DNA of 64,000 bases, taken from assembly GCF_003086295.3 (NCBI RefSeq), contig NC_092044.1, positions 3,622,843 to 3,686,842 of the forward strand, in the 5' to 3' direction. A program made the translations under genes and the position numbers. The notes under the pieces were generated by a model. The model had not been told where the DNA came from and made no database searches. It worked only from the letters and a program-made list of their open reading frames with translations. The stretch's first letter is position 1, and every line of letters starts with the position of its first letter. This DNA comes from Arachis hypogaea. Its lineage: Eukaryota; Streptophyta; Magnoliopsida; Fabales; Fabaceae. Below are positions 1 through 11,600 of the stretch, piece by piece.

Positions 1-1083
1 AAGCTGAAACAACTCTATCGCAAGCCCATGTTCTCTAAGAAATCCAAAAAATCCCATCTAAACTAAAACTTAATAGTGATTCAAAAAAATAATATTTAAA
101 TTAACTATTAAGATTTTTTTTGAATCAGACTCCTGCTATTTAAAAAACGAAAGATCTTCCCTGACCAAAAACAAAAAAGATCTTAATACCATAAATAGTG
201 ATTTAAAAACAACTAACACAAGTGGTCAGAGTCATGGTCCAATGTTACCTACTGTTTGGCTGGATATCATTAAAAAAGGTCCCCTCTGCAAAAATCATGG
301 CAATAACATTAAGCCCGTCAAAATAGACTAAATCCACCCGTCCATTTATTTATTTAAATAGGCAAAAAAAATTTAAATTAAATCAGTTTAAATTTTGAGT
401 TAAATGTGTTGAATCCGATTAATCTAAAAAAATGACAGATTAAACAGGCTAATTTGTGACTAAATGAATAGCTCGTTTATTTTTTTACATTTTTTTTCAA
501 AAAATAGTATTATTAGTCGATATTTCTTTCGATCCGATTAGAAAATTCGACTAATCAACTAAGAAAAATTATTTTTTAAAAGTTTTTGACCTAAAAGTAA
601 TTTTTTTATTAAAATATTTTTTAAAAAATAAAATAAAAAATTAAACGGACTGGTTCGTGTAATCCATCGACCTGACCATAAACAGTTCAGACTAAAAAAT
701 TATGGCCTGCAAATAAAATTAATTTAAATGGACCAACCCATTTAACCCACAAATTTAACGGGCCGAATCTAAATAAACCGAGCTAGCCCGTTTGACAACC
801 CTAAATAACATTAACACATATAAATGTCAAACAAACAGCACCCTTGTTAGCCAATTCAGTTCAGGTGAGGACCATTTTGTATAATTACATACATTGGTTT
901 GTTTAATGTATTTATTTCAATGTGCATGGCGTCTTTTAAACCCCAACTTACCATTGATTTTAGGTCAAGAAATTCATTTATATTGGCGGCACACGAAAGG
1001 GGAAAAAAATAGTAGAAACAGTTATGAATATTTTTTCCTTAATTGATATCATTAAATTAGATTTTTATTATCATATAATATGC
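1..1083. other. AT-rich intergenic DNA, possible MITE remnant
   Basis: No gene is visible. Between about 308 and 806 there are GCCCGT-rich patches at both sides (311-335 and 760-800) around an AT-rich core. This resembles common plant hAT-type MITE remnants, but I could not pair clean terminal inverted repeats or a target duplication, so it is only a suggestion. Confidence 0.35.
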
Positions 1084-1452
1084 ATGTTTGGACGTCATTA
1101 TTTTGTTAAAAATTATCTTTTTTAATGAAAATTTTTTTTATTTTTTAATGTGTTTGGCAAATTTTTAGTAGTAAAAGTAAAAGTACTAATAAAATAAAAA
1201 AAGATCTTTTTTGAGAAGCTGTAATTTACATCTTTTTTTAAAAGATTTTTTTTCCTTAAAAAAAAGATGTTTTCATATAATAAATAAACAAAAAAGTATT
1301 TTTATATTGTTATACCCAAACATAATTGATAAATAAAAAGACATTTTTATATAAGATATCCAAACATAAAATTACTTTTACTTCTCTATAAGATCTTTTA
1401 AAAAAAGATAATTTGAAAGAAAATCTTTTCTCGCATTTTTCTCTTAGCTTCT
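1084..1452 (-). mobile_element. AT-rich MITE, family A copy 1
   Basis: About 370 bp of AT-rich sequence that matches, in reverse complement, the elements at 11228-11600 and 34012-34343. The shared core reads ATTTATCAATTATGTTTGGG followed by an ATAAAAAT tract. All three copies have ends resembling GTTTGGA/GTTCGGA. Non-coding and non-autonomous. The superfamily cannot be set without the target duplications. Confidence 0.6.
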
Positions 1453-1499
1453 CTTGAAAATAGAAATACGCTAGATGACCAATAAAAAAACTACACATG

Positions 1500-1885
1500 T
1501 CAACATATACTTAGTCTAACCTAATTTATCTTTCATAGAATAATTTTAGGTCTAAAACCTTTTAAAAAGTTAAATTTATAATATACTTAGATTCAGGTTC
1601 ACAAATTGATTTGAACTTATTAAGATATAAGTAAATATATAAATAACATTTTTACAATAAAGAATGTGATTACTTTTTTTTAATTTGTTATATTTTTTAT
1701 AAATACTTTTACGTATTTTAAATATTTCAAAAGTTTAAATATTGTTGTAAACATTAAGATTTGATATGCCGTATATTAAAAGCTTTTTAAAATAAAAATA
1801 TTGGACACTTTAACCGACTTTAAGTTATACTAAATTCAATAACAAGTCAAAGTTTAATATTTATAGACTAAACTCACGTCTCACA
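1500..1885 (+). repeat. Dispersed repeat, family B copy 1
   Basis: The stretch shares a long AT-rich core with 4196-4632: an ATAAATACTTTTA / ATTTTAAATATTT run followed by a diverged AAATATTAA tract. Both copies are flanked by GGTCTA/GGCCTG-like ends. It has no coding capacity and is probably a non-autonomous DNA element. Confidence 0.45.
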
Positions 1886-2862
1886 CTACTTAGGATGTGT
1901 TTGGTAAATACGTTGGAAGCACAATGAACATATTTAATCTTTTTAAATGCTATAATTTTTGTTTGGCTAATTTTTTACATTTAAACACGAATATGATTCT
2001 GGATTTAAACTCATCTTCAGTTCAGCAGAAGCAAAAAATTGTAGCTTTTGTTTTTAACTTCTGCATTCACTTCATAAATTAAAAAATTAATTGACATTCT
2101 ATCAATTAATGTCATTCAATCTCATTTACAATAAAAAATATAAAAAATAATTACTAGAATTCTTAAATTTTTTTTCATAGCTATGCTTTATAAACAAATA
2201 TTTTTTTAATATTATTATTAATACTTTTTGTTAAGTTTTAATTTTTATCAATTATTTTTTTCCATTAATATTATGGATATTTTTGTTTAGAATTTTTTTA
2301 TGTTCACTTATGTATATCATTGTATTTTTTTAATAGAATTTTTAGTATTTATTGTTCATGTCTTTTTTTTTAATTATTTTTATTAATACGTATTTTTTAT
2401 AGAACTTTATTTTTTTATTTGACTTTGTATATTTTTTACTATATATTCTTAAATTAGTATATATTTTATTTATTATTATTAATTTTTATAATATAAATTT
2501 TATTAAAAATATAATTAAATACAAAAAGAGTACTAAAGAAGAGTATTAACAAATTATAACAAAAAATACTAATTTTCAATACACAAATTTAAATTCTTTC
2601 AAAAGTAATTATAGTAAAAAAGTAAAAATAATATAAATTTAAATGATATAATTTCATGTCTTTTTTAATAATTTTGTCTAAATATAATTTTAAATAATGT
2701 AATCCAAACAATATTTATTTTATTATAATCCATTTTAATACAAAATTACCAAACATAAATAAGTTAATACTAACTCACTTTTTATCACAATAAAATTTAT
2801 AAAATTAATTTTATATAAAATTTCGTTTGCAAACTCTAATCTAAACACACACTTAAATGCGT
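1886..2862. mobile_element. Possible ~1 kb non-autonomous DNA element
   Basis: The left end, near 1889 (TAGGATGTGTTTGGTAAA), and the reverse complement of the right end, near 2855 (TAAGTGTGTGTTTAGATT), agree at roughly two thirds of positions and suggest diverged terminal inverted repeats. The interior is extremely AT-rich with no open frame. It could be a chance pairing of AT-rich ends. Confidence 0.4.
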
Positions 2863-2978
2863 TATAAGGCCTAAGTTGTATAGCCAAAATTGGCTTATTT
2901 CCATCCTTAAAGTTTCCACTTAAAAAATATAAAGAAATTACACTTAAACAACTATTTTGGAAAACACTTATGTGGCAA

Positions 2979-3421
2979 AATAATATTCTTGAAGGAATTT
3001 GGTTGAAATCAACTAAAATATTGTCCCTTTCTAAGATTTAAAAATATATTTTATAAAATATATTTTTAATAATGTTATACCAAAAAAAAATAATATCTAC
3101 ATATTGTTAAAAAATATTATTTAATATTATGCATTATTGAAAATTATTTTTAATATTTAAAAAAAGTTAATCAAATATATTTGTTTTTATTCAAATCGAA
3201 TTCGAATAAATGAAGTCAGAAAATAGTTAAATAAAAACGAATATTGGCTTTCATGCAAATTAAATCAGGCACAAGTTAAAAGAAAGAAAAAGAAAGGAAG
3301 GATATTATTAAAGATATTATTTAATATTATGCATTATTAAAGATATTATTAAATATATTTTTAAATCTTAGAAAGGGACAATATTTTAGTTGATTTCAAC
3401 CAAATTCCTTCAAGAATATTA
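2979..3421. repeat. Foldback with near-perfect inverted arms
   Basis: The sequence from about 2981 to 3050 recurs in reverse complement at about 3352-3421. I could follow more than 60 consecutive matching bases through the core CTTGAAGGAATTTGGTTGAA. The loop also holds a direct repeat around TATTTAATATTATGCATTAT (about 3118 and 3318). The high arm identity suggests a young insertion, or a sequence kept paired by gene conversion. Confidence 0.75.
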
Positions 3422-4195
3422 TTAAAAATTTTAAGGATCACAATTCAAATTTTAAGGAAAATAATTGTCATAAGCTCACAGTAGTTTCTTACATTAGTGT
3501 TTGATTTTAAAGATATTAACATGTTGTATGTCTATTACGTACACTCACCTATATATTCACCACAAAATTTCAATTTTACCAAAAATTCACATTTTTTTTT
3601 TCATATTAAAATTTGTTAGCTAAAGAAAAACTACCCTGAATTTATTGCTCATAATTAGGTTCAATAAAATGATGGCAATATATAGCACCATTGACCATTC
3701 CACTTAGAAATCAAAGACCCTTTTGACAAATGGATACTACTAACACATACTAATAGTGTTTCAGGTTTTGCAGCAGCAGAATATTAATAATAAGGAACTG
3801 TGGTTGCAGCAGCAAAAGGGTAAGTAAAAATAGAAAAAGAAGCTCAGTGGAATCATCATCATCATCATGGTCAGCGAGAAAGTTGTTTCTGGAACCACTA
3901 CTATTTGTTACAATAATAATAAAAAGATAAAGAAGAAAAAAAAAAGGAAGGATATTTATGTGTTAATTTGTGAATATATGTCTTATAATCTATGTTGTTT
4001 ATATGTTATATTTAGATGGGACAAAGAAGAAGATTACAAAGTGTGCATTTTTATTATAGTCTAGTCCCTTTTTAATGCATGTTAGTACAGGTCCAATGTG
4101 ATCTTCAAGTTTTAGCTAGCCATGGAAATAGGCCAAGCAATCTGTTAGGAGTTTGCAATTTAATTTGTATTTAGTCTGATTTGGTATGATTTGTT
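3422..4195. other. Intergenic DNA without recognised features
   Basis: I see no gene, RNA or repeat with support here. A short trinucleotide CAT run lies near 3853-3868. Small open frames in this stretch lack coding character. Confidence 0.5.
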
Positions 4196-4632
4196 ATAAA
4201 ATAGGCACAAATTTAGGTCTTTATAAAAGTCTTAATATGTTAATAGGTTAAGTTTAGGCTCACTAATTAGTTTTACTGGCCTGTCAAGCCTATTAAAACA
4301 TAATTAAATATGTAAATTAATTTTAATTACTAACACATTTATTAGATATTTTAAATTTATTATATTTTATTATAAATACTTTTATATATTTTAAATATTT
4401 TAAAAATTTAAAATTTTTATAAATATTAAATATGATATTTTACATATAAATATTTTTATTAAAAAATAATTTTTTAAAATAATATTTTTATTTTTATAAA
4501 AAAATTTATCAAGTCTTTTCACAGTTATAGGTAGGCCAAACTGAATAACAGGTCAGGTCTAGATTTAGTACTTTAAAACCACAGGCCAAGTCCAAGCCAA
4601 TTAACTACATGACAGGTCAAGTCTGTTAAAAG
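4196..4632 (+). repeat. Dispersed repeat, family B copy 2
   Basis: Related to 1500-1885 over most of its length, with the same order of AT-rich blocks. It directly abuts the SINE that starts at about 4637. Confidence 0.45.
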
Positions 4633-4636
4633 CAAA

Positions 4637-4815
4637 GTTGGGTTGGTCGTGGTTAGTTTATTAGTCCGCTTAAATAAGTATTGGGGAGTTCGAATCTCGT
4701 CTTGTGCATGCAGCAATTCATTAGCTAGTGACAAACCCTTAAATAGAGTACCAATCCGCAATGAATTAGTGTTTAACCTGTCGAGTTGGAAAATCCTGCA
4801 AATAACCAAAAAAGA
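4637..4815 (+). mobile_element. tRNA-derived SINE, family 1 copy 1
   Basis: The left part resembles a tRNA promoter. It has an A-box-like GGTCGTGGTTAG near 4643 and a B-box-like GTTCGAATC at 4688-4696. The body matches the reverse complement of 23806-23989 through the conserved TGTGCATGCAGCAA and ACCTGTCGAGTTGG blocks. It ends in a short A-rich tail. No clear target duplication was found, so the copy is probably old. Confidence 0.75.
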
Positions 4816-5902
4816 ATTGAACTTTAAAGTGGGTACTACGTATTTTAGGTTAAACATGTTATTTTAAATAAATGAAGAATTTCTTCTATGAATAAATGAT
4901 ATAAAAATTCAAAGAGAGATTTATATTCTAAAACACTGATATTTCAGTTATTTTAACTCTTAATTTCAATTAACATATCGATATTCTTGAAACAACAGCC
5001 ATTCTTATTATAGTTCATACTCATTGAAGGTTTTGAATCAGAAATGACTTTGTCAGTGAGTATCATATAATCTTTCATATGTATGTAGTGTACACGTTGC
5101 TCCAGAAAGAGAAAGATAAAGAAAAAAAAAAAAGAAGAAGAAACTCAAGAAAGTTTTGCAGTTTATAAGGGAAGAAATTTACAAGAATTTGCAGTGATTT
5201 CTTTATTTTAGTTGAGTGAGTGGAAGGATGGTTCGGCGCTCTTTTTCTTTTTTGAATTTAAATGAAAAAAAAATAAGAGTTCCTGTTTTTGTGTTTTGCA
5301 GTTTTGGTCTCCCCATGATTTTTGTGGCCTATTGTTATTACCATATTTTTTTCAATGTGATTTTTCATCGTTATGCTTTGTCTGTTAATTATTGTCTCTT
5401 TACTCCTGAGGTTAGATTTTGAAAAATTTTGCAACTATTTTAATGGGGTTGTTTTAATTTACTTTTTAAAAACAATTGTTTTAATTTAATTTAATTTTTT
5501 TTCTCATTTGAGGCTCTCTCTGCTAACTTTCTGTGACCCTCTTTTTGTCTTCTAATGCAGTTCTTCACGAGGTGCTGTCAGAAGTTAATTTTCAAAAAAA
5601 GTTCCAATCTTTATCCAAAATTTTAAATCTTTTTTTCTTCCTTCTTCACCCCATTTATTAAGGTTTGATGCTTTTCTAACTCTTTGCACCGTTTATTATT
5701 AATCTATTCTCTCTACAATCCCTTTGTGCTTGCTTGCATCATCATCAATATTCACACCCCTCCCTCTCATTTTCAAACCAAACCAAGAAAACCTTCACAT
5801 TTGGATCCATTTGGATTTGGTTGCTACATTTGAGAAACCCACCTTAACACTCTTCCACTTTCTAGTTCTGGTGATAGTGTTGAAGAAGGAGAAGTTGTTA
5901 TT
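4816..5902 (+). promoter_or_regulatory. Upstream region and 5' UTR of the IQD gene
   Basis: No separate gene is supported here. The region has a purine-rich tract at about 5098-5155 and pyrimidine-rich stretches at 5480-5560 and 5700-5830, typical of plant 5' leaders. A TTCTAATGCAG acceptor-like site near 5560-5570 could end a 5' UTR intron, but I cannot place the transcription start. Small open frames (5216-5422 and 5724-5927) look incidental. Confidence 0.4.
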
Positions 5903-8164
5903 ATGGGAAAAGCTACAAGGTGGTTGAAGGGGCTATTAGGAATGAAAAAGGAGAATAAAGAGAATAGTAATAAGGATCAACACCACATTGAAAATTCAGG
6001 GTCATTGCCAACAATAACATCAGCAATGGCTTCTTCTTTTTCTTCTTCTTATGACAAGAAAGAGAAGAAAAGATGGAGTTTTGCTAAGCAAGTAGAGAAG
6101 GATAATAATAATGATAATAATAGAAACATTGTTGCTCCTTCCAATGGTGCAGCTTTGGATTCTTCTTCTTCTGATGGTGCTTGGATTAGATCCTATATTG
6201 CTGACACTGAGAGTGAGCAGAACAAGCATGCAATTGCTGTGGCAGCTGCCACTGCCGCGGCTGCAGATGCCGCCGTGGCAGCTGCGCAGGCGGCCGTGGC
6301 AGTTGTTAGGCTGACAAGCCAAGGGAGAGGCACATTGTTCAGTGGCAGCAGAGACAAGTGGGCTGCTGTAAAAATCCAAACTTTCTTCAGAGGCTATTTG
6401 GTATGTCACTTTATCTTCTTTCAAAATCAAAGTTTGATTTGATGGTAATGTGTTGTTGCTTGTTTTCTCATTTGGGTATGTTTAAAAATCAAATTTTGAT
6501 TTGGTGTAGATGTTTTATTGCTTGTTTTCACAAATGGGTATGTCTGTTTTTTGTGTATTTCCATTGTTTTTGTGATCTTTTCTATAAAAAACACATCTTT
6601 TGTTTTTGTTGGTATAAGTGAAGTTAATTGCTTGGTTCCTACTCTTTTGTCCCCCTCTCTCTAAAAAGGTGAGAAAGTTGGTTTTAGATTCTTAATGAAA
6701 CAGTGACTCTTCTCTCAAATGTCCTTTTTCTTTTTCTTCATTGAAACTAGCATATGCACTTTTCCTTTGACTTGCCTCGTTAGCATCCAAATCCTCCATT
6801 TTCTGTTTTAAACAAGTTTGGTGCACTTTTTTGTAATGATAATGATAATTTCATAATTTCAAATTTTTTTATTGATCAATGCATATTGTATAATTATAGG
6901 ATGTTCTAGTAGCAACATTCAATCCAAGATTTTTCATTTTTTTTTTCAGGCAAGGAAGGCTCTTAGAGCACTGAAAGGATTGGTTAAGATACAAGCTCTT
7001 GTTAGAGGTTTTCTAGTTAGAAAGAGGGCTGCCGCAACTCTTCACAGTATGCAGGCTCTAATTCGAGCTCAGGCCGCCGTCCGGTCGCAGCGTGCCCGCC
7101 GTTCCATGAGCAAGGACAATAGGTTCCTCCCTGAAGTTCTTGCAAGAAAATCTCTGGTAAAAGCTTTTAATTCTAGATCGCTTTTGATTATAAGTTGTTT
7201 TGGATTCAAAATAAGATGATTTATTTTTAATGTTTTTATTTTTAAAATTTTGTGAAAGAAAAAAACAACAAAAATAATAAAATTCTTTTTTTTATCTTTA
7301 TCGTTTGTGTTTTTTTTTCCTTCACAAAATTTAAGAAACTGAATATAAAAAACGCAAACCAAATGGAACTTTAAATTTAGGTGAAAACTTCGACTTCACG
7401 TGAAGTTGATAGTCAAGAGCCGATAGATAAAAATTTAGTCAAATTAATCAAATCATCTAACGGCTCTCAGTTATCAGTTTTAGCTGAAGTCGACTGAACT
7501 TGAATTTCCACCTTAAATTTAAACTGACTATTGTAGTTAATTCTAATTTAAGACAATGTTTATTTTTTTGTACTAGGAACGATTTGATGAAACAAGAAGT
7601 GAATTCCACAGCAAAAGGATGATACCTACATCATATGAAGCATCAATGAATGGATTTGATGAGTCTCCAAAAATTGTTGAAATTGACACTTACAAGACTA
7701 GATCATCAAGGTCAAGGCGTTACACCTCTACAATGTCCGAATGTGGCGAAGATCCGCCATACCACGCTGTCTCATCCCCTCTTCCCGGCCGAATCTCGGT
7801 CCCAGATTGCCGGCACCTTCAAGATTTCGATTGGTACTTGAGTGCCGACGAATGTAGGTATTCGACGGCACACAACACTCCAAGATTTGCAAACTACGCG
7901 CACCCTAAAATCGCCCCGGCCACGCCGGCTAAAAGTGTGTGTGGAGGGGACACATTTTTTAGGCCTTATTCAAATTTTCCAAATTACATGTCAAATACTC
8001 AATCTTTTAATGCAAAATTAAGGTGTCATAGTGCTCCAAAGCAAAGGCCTGAGCCAAAGAAGAGGCTTTCACTCAATGAAATGATGGCAGCAAGGAACAG
8101 CATAAGTGGTGTTAGAATGCATAGGCCATCCAATTTTCAAGGTCAAGAATCATGGAATTTTTGA
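5903..8164 (+). CDS. IQ67-domain calmodulin-binding protein (IQD family)
   Basis: Three exons, 5903-6400, 6950-7156 and 7577-8164, join in phase 0 to give 430 residues. The N-terminus ([13 protein letters not shown]) is typical of IQD proteins. A low-complexity Ala-rich segment covers about residues 112-137. The IQ67 region follows: one IQxxxRGxxxR motif at 158-168, spanning the first splice junction as is usual in the family; a second at 180-190; and a third diverged motif from about 200. A C-terminal DUF4005-like block (about 330-405) is basic and Ser-rich. IQD proteins act as calmodulin-dependent scaffolds at microtubules, the plasma membrane or the nucleus, and affect cell shape and signalling. 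The length and N-terminus suggest the IQD22-24 group, but I do not assign a number. The gene looks intact and is isolated among repeats. Confidence 0.92.
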
Positions 8165-8871
8165 CATGGTTTTGGTTGGTTGGTTGGTTAATATGCCCTA
8201 TATATGTCAGTTTCAGAATCTAAAGAAAAAGGGAATATCTGAGAGAGGATCAAAAAGTCTAAAGTCTAAAGTCTAAAGTGATGTTTGTTAGTACTACTAT
8301 TTACCTTGGAATTTGTTTTTCCAACCTTGTGCTTATAATTTACAAACTCAAGGATAGAACAAAGTTTGCTAATGTACATTCTTTTTTTTTTTTTCTTTCT
8401 CTCTCTTGAATGATGTCTTTCTTTGATGTACCAAATTATTTACATCTAGTAAAGAATTTGGCCTTTTTTTTAATATTATATATTGTCTGTATCTTTGTAT
8501 TTGTATTTTTATAATTTTAAAAGTAATAAATAATTAATTCAAATATATTTTTTTAATCAATGTAATAATAATGTATAATTAAATTTTTGAATGAATTTTA
8601 AATATTTCTAGAATACCAATAATTTAATTGTTAATTTCAATTTTAAAAAATATATAATATATTAATTAAAATTAATAGTTAAAATTACTAGAATATTTCG
8701 ATGTTATGTGAACATTTGAAATTTTTTTAACTTTATACAATTTGGATTGGAGTTCAAACAGTTTCAGAGTGCTATTTTAGGTAAAATATCTTATGGTTCT
8801 TAAATGCTTATTGCTGTATTGATGGTTTCAGAATGCAGGGAAAGAGTAAAGAACTAGAAGCTAAAACTTAT
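8165..8871. other. IQD 3' region and AT-rich spacer
   Basis: The 3' untranslated region contains a short tandem repeat of GTCTAAA (three units, about 8257-8279) and several T-rich tracts. No further gene is visible up to the foldback at 8872. Confidence 0.5.
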
Positions 8872-9022
8872 TGAAAAGTTTTTAAGTGTACAGATACATC
8901 GGTATTTTAATAATTTTTAATCGTTGATTTTAATTATATATATTATATATATTTTTTATAATTAAAATCAACAATTAAAAATTATTGAAATACCGATATA
9001 TACTGATACATTTGAAAATTTT
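8872..9022. mobile_element. Short foldback MITE
   Basis: Two ~65 bp arms pair closely around a TA-rich centre at 8937-8955. The left arm has CGGTATTTTAATAATTTTTA and the right arm has its near-complement, TAAAAATTATTGAAATACCG. Related arm fragments occur near 8640-8710 and 11600-11660. Confidence 0.65.
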
Positions 9023-11227
9023 TCAAATTTATAATAATAAATATATTTATTATTATTTATTATTAATAATTAAGAGTGGAAAGGATGATGGGGTCTGCCT
9101 AGATGGCAAATCATAACTCATAATAGTTTGAAGCACTGGTAAATGGTTGAAATGTCACTTTCACTAAACACAGTTTTTTCTCTATTGATAGTTGTTCATG
9201 TGTTTGGCAATAACCAGCACTTGAAAAGGACATTGTTGTTCAGAACAATTATCAGTTGTGAAGGTCATAATAATTTGCCAGAAATTTTGAAACTCAAACT
9301 CAAAATCAATGCTCGCCACTTGCCACCCAAAATTAAAATTATTCTGTACACTTATTTTTGTTTAAAATTAAAATATTTGCAATTATAAAAAAATAAAGAT
9401 GAATGATTATGCATCCTTCTTTCTTTTCTTTTTTTTTTCTTTTTGTGTCTTTTGATGTTTGGTATAAGTAAATACTAAAGAATTGAACTAGTAACAAAGT
9501 TCCAAAGGACCAAAATTGAAATAAATGGAATTAGAGATTTTAAAGTTTAAAAATTCAACAAAAAATTAAGGGTTAATACTTAAATTTGTGTCTGAAAGAT
9601 TGATTAATTTTTTTGGATATTGGATAAATTGGTGTAATTCTTTAATATTGGAAGTTATAGTGTTTTGCAAAATTCTGGGGTTATAGAATTCGCAGAATGT
9701 AAATTGTCTGATCAATTTTTTTTAATTTATAAAGATAATATATAGATTGCGTATTTTATTATTTTAATATTGAATTATAATACGCAGATTGTATATTGTA
9801 TTATTTTAATATTAAATTATAATATACCGTCTGCATATTGTAAATACACAGACTGCACGTATTGTCAGTGCAATACGTATTCTGTGTATTGTGTTGGCAT
9901 GAAACAGTGCTCCCACAACACTGTAAAACTCTATTTTTTGTAACATTAAGTAAAACTCTATTCACTCTTCCATATTTAAATAAAAAATCCTGAAAGATTA
10001 CTTATTCTTCAAATTATTTTTTAAATGATTTTTTTAGTCATATTAGTCCCTAAGAGATAAAACGTAAGTTAAATTTGTCTTTCCATCAGTTGGATGATGA
10101 CATATCACATTAAGTGCCACGTGTCACAAGATAATTGGTTGACGTGTCAGGTTAATGACACGTGGCATCACTTGACATGTAAAAAATTTTTTTATAATCA
10201 AAATAATCTTTGAAAGTTTATATATAAATTATTTTCATCTCTAAAATTTTAAAAATTAATCAACATAGTCAATATCATGGAATGACTAATTTGACTATAT
10301 TTATTTAACCAATTTACCATAATTAATTTTTATCCTAAATAAAATCGGTCTAATAACCGACTTTTTGATTAATCTACTTAAATTATACTATACGATCCAA
10401 TTATCAAAACCATGATTAATAGTGCATTTTCAATTTGGAAAAAGAAAATCTCCAAGGATTACGTGAATTGGTACAATGTGAGAAGCTTATAAAGGTATTA
10501 AGATAGTGACACTACTAGACATGTTCCTTTTCATTGTCTTATCTCATGTTAGGAAGCAAATTATTTTAATCGAAGCGAAATAACTTAGCAATGGAATCTT
10601 CTTAAAAGCTAAGAGTCCCCTTTTTTTCTTTTAAACTTACTAAGAAAATACAGCTTTTGCAAAACTCATATATATATATATATATATATTCAGTTCTTTT
10701 TGTTTTTCTAATTCTTCTCCAAAATCAAAATGTTACCACAAGAATATCTAAGACTCTTTTGGATTCAAGTGTACCGGTAAGGAACTAAGGATTCGGGTGC
10801 TTAAATTGATAAGAAAACCAATAATAGAGTGATGAATTTGGATAATAATCCATATTTGTGAATGATCGTTTCATTGTATTGAAACAAGAGTCTTGGTTTG
10901 TTCATTTTCTAATTTAAAATATAAAGTCAGTGCTAACGATGATCCACAAATAAAAGTAGAATTACTAAAAAAAGTAATTATTTATTCTATTCTTTAAATA
11001 TATTCAAGTTCTAGTCTACTAAAATCTGTTGAAAATTTTTATTAACTTAAAGCATCAGAATCTCATATAGATACCACCCTCCATCTCTTTACGCAAAACT
11101 TGAATGGCGTTATTTTGGTATCAACACAAATCGGAGACTGTCTTAGAAGGAATCTGAACTTTATGTTAAAGTTTAAATCACCGTTTTAAATAATTCAAAA
11201 TATTGGTGTTCACGTTGTTTAACGATT
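9023..11227. other. Intergenic AT-rich DNA with small palindromes
   Basis: No gene is supported. Between 9660 and 9890 a block around GCAGATTGTATATTGTATTA is repeated with changes. At 10112-10127 and 10156-10172 inverted copies of GCCACGTGTCA flank a short loop; each holds a CACGTG G-box core, probably inside an old MITE. A (TA)n run lies at 10669-10690. Confidence 0.5.
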
Positions 11228-11600
11228 AATTTTAAGGACTTGTTCGGATGAGCTTATAAAAAAATATCTTTTTTTTAGTTATCTTTTTTAAAAGATCTTA
11301 TGAAAAAGTAAAAGTAATTTTATGTTTAGATATCATATCTCATACAAAAAGGTATTTTTATTTATCAATTATGTTTGGGTTTAACGATATAAAAATAATT
11401 TTTTATTTATTTATTACATAAAAACATTTTTTTTTAAGAATTTTTTTAAAAAAAAGATGTAAATTACAGTTTTTAAAAAAATATTTTTTTTATTTTTTAA
11501 TACTTTTACTTTTACTATTAAAAATTTACTAAACACGTTAAAAAATAAAAAAAAATTATTAAAAATTTTATCAAGATAATATCGTCCAAATACTAACTAT
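11228..11600 (+). mobile_element. AT-rich MITE, family A copy 2
   Basis: It starts near TTGTTCGGATGAGC and ends near ATCGTCCAAATAC, so its ends are loosely inverted. The core ATTTATCAATTATGTTTGGG is shared with 1084-1452 (opposite strand) and 34012-34343 (same strand, more diverged). Confidence 0.65.

Noticed and set aside
5216..5422. 68-codon frame upstream of the IQD gene
   Set aside because: No family features, Phe-rich from T-rich sequence; probably leader or intron.
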